Shown here piece after piece: positions 63,912-64,000 of a stretch of DNA of 64,000 bases. Each line of letters begins with the position of its first letter. The stretch's first letter is position 1. The DNA comes from Streptomyces sp. RKAG293. Its GTDB lineage: Bacteria; Actinomycetota; Actinomycetes; Streptomycetales; Streptomycetaceae. The notes beneath the pieces are model-generated. The model saw nothing but the letters and a program-made list of their open reading frames with translations. It was not told the origin of the DNA and made no database searches. The stretch covers positions 3,478,501 to 3,542,500 of the forward strand of contig NZ_JAJOZB010000001.1 in NCBI RefSeq assembly GCF_023701745.1, read 5' to 3'. The position numbers were made by a program, and so were the translations under genes.

Positions 63912-64000
63912 TTGGCGCTCTGGCGGGCCGCGGAGATCTGCCGGGACATGATCGTGGTCAGCTCGTACGCCGTGTGGGAGGCCGCGACGGAGGTGATCTC
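63908..64000 (-). CDS. Probable agmatinase (ureohydrolase), C-terminal end
   Basis: Only the last 30 codons are inside the window on the minus strand. The visible tail EITSVAASHTAYELTTIMS then RQISAARQSAK resembles the C-terminal helix of agmatinase/arginase-type ureohydrolases (the -IT..AA-H-A-EL- pattern). The TGA overlaps the GTG of the ThDP enzyme gene. The active-site Asp/His metal ligands are outside the window, so the call is tentative. Confidence 0.55.
   Translation of the reverse strand, partial: EITSVAASHTAYELTTIMSRQISAARQSAK

Overview
The window is high-GC actinobacterial DNA. Gene density is high, GTG starts are frequent, neighbouring genes often share ATGA or GTGA junctions, and long shadow ORFs fill the antisense frames. 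Citrate synthase next to a RecD-like helicase, an SsbB-type single-strand binding protein next to a dynamin-like GTPase pair, a GlnX/GlnH/PknG locus, an LAXTG-anchored thioester protein and an S37 peptidase together point to Streptomyces or a close streptomycete. It looks like chromosomal core with a sprinkling of accessory genes. I see no prophage, integrase, transposase, CRISPR array, rRNA or secondary-metabolite cluster.

Layout. (1) 0-1.2 kb: the end of a GH4 6-phospho-glycosidase overlapping a BadF/N-acetylglucosamine-kinase-type sugar kinase. (2) 1.4-11.7 kb: a seven-gene co-directional signalling locus: four-TM GlnX-like protein, GlnH-like binding protein, helical protein of unknown function, PknG kinase, PP2C phosphatase, VWA protein and FHA protein. 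Kinase, phosphatase and FHA protein each carry two zinc ribbons. (3) 11.7-20.8 kb: a PIMT-like methyltransferase, truncated haemoglobin, and a two-permease/one-ATPase FtsX-type ABC transporter. (4) 20.9-29.6 kb, all minus strand: an unknown protein, a thioesterase and EttA in one overlapping operon; a sortase-anchored thioester adhesin; SsbB; and the DynA/DynB-like pair. (5) 29.9-30.7 kb: tRNA-Arg(UCU), a long palindrome and a CBS-pair protein. (6) 30.7-41.1 kb, accessory: a secreted GH5 enzyme; an FtsX permease whose partner ATPase gene has lost its nucleotide-binding core; an HTH regulator over that operon; a small HTH protein; a TetR/MMPL divergent pair with a clear operator; a DedA-like protein; and an SDR. 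(7) 41.6-46.0 kb, core: citrate synthase, RecD2-type helicase, DUF937-like protein. (8) 46.2-52.6 kb: a three-enzyme sugar operon (Gfo/Idh dehydrogenase, DUF993 aldolase-like, sugar isomerase) divergent from a LacI regulator, a MarR-GNAT fusion, and a second sugar isomerase. (9) 52.8-64 kb: lipoproteins, a Tat-exported GH3 N-acetylglucosaminidase-type enzyme, an S37 peptidase, a fused asymmetric ABC exporter, a ThDP enzyme and the C-terminus of a probable agmatinase.

How the genes work together. The most coherent system is region 2. A periplasmic-side amino-acid binding protein and a membrane protein appear to feed an intracellular kinase, matched phosphatase, VWA scaffold and phosphothreonine reader. 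This joins the known mycobacterial GlnH-GlnX-PknG sensing module to a kinase/phosphatase/VWA triad like the TerY-P systems. Region 8 looks like an uncharacterised oxidative sugar-catabolic operon under a local LacI repressor with a visible promoter and operator. Several regulator genes (HTH/ArsR-like, TetR, LacI, MarR-GNAT) sit beside symmetric DNA elements that are probably their own operators.
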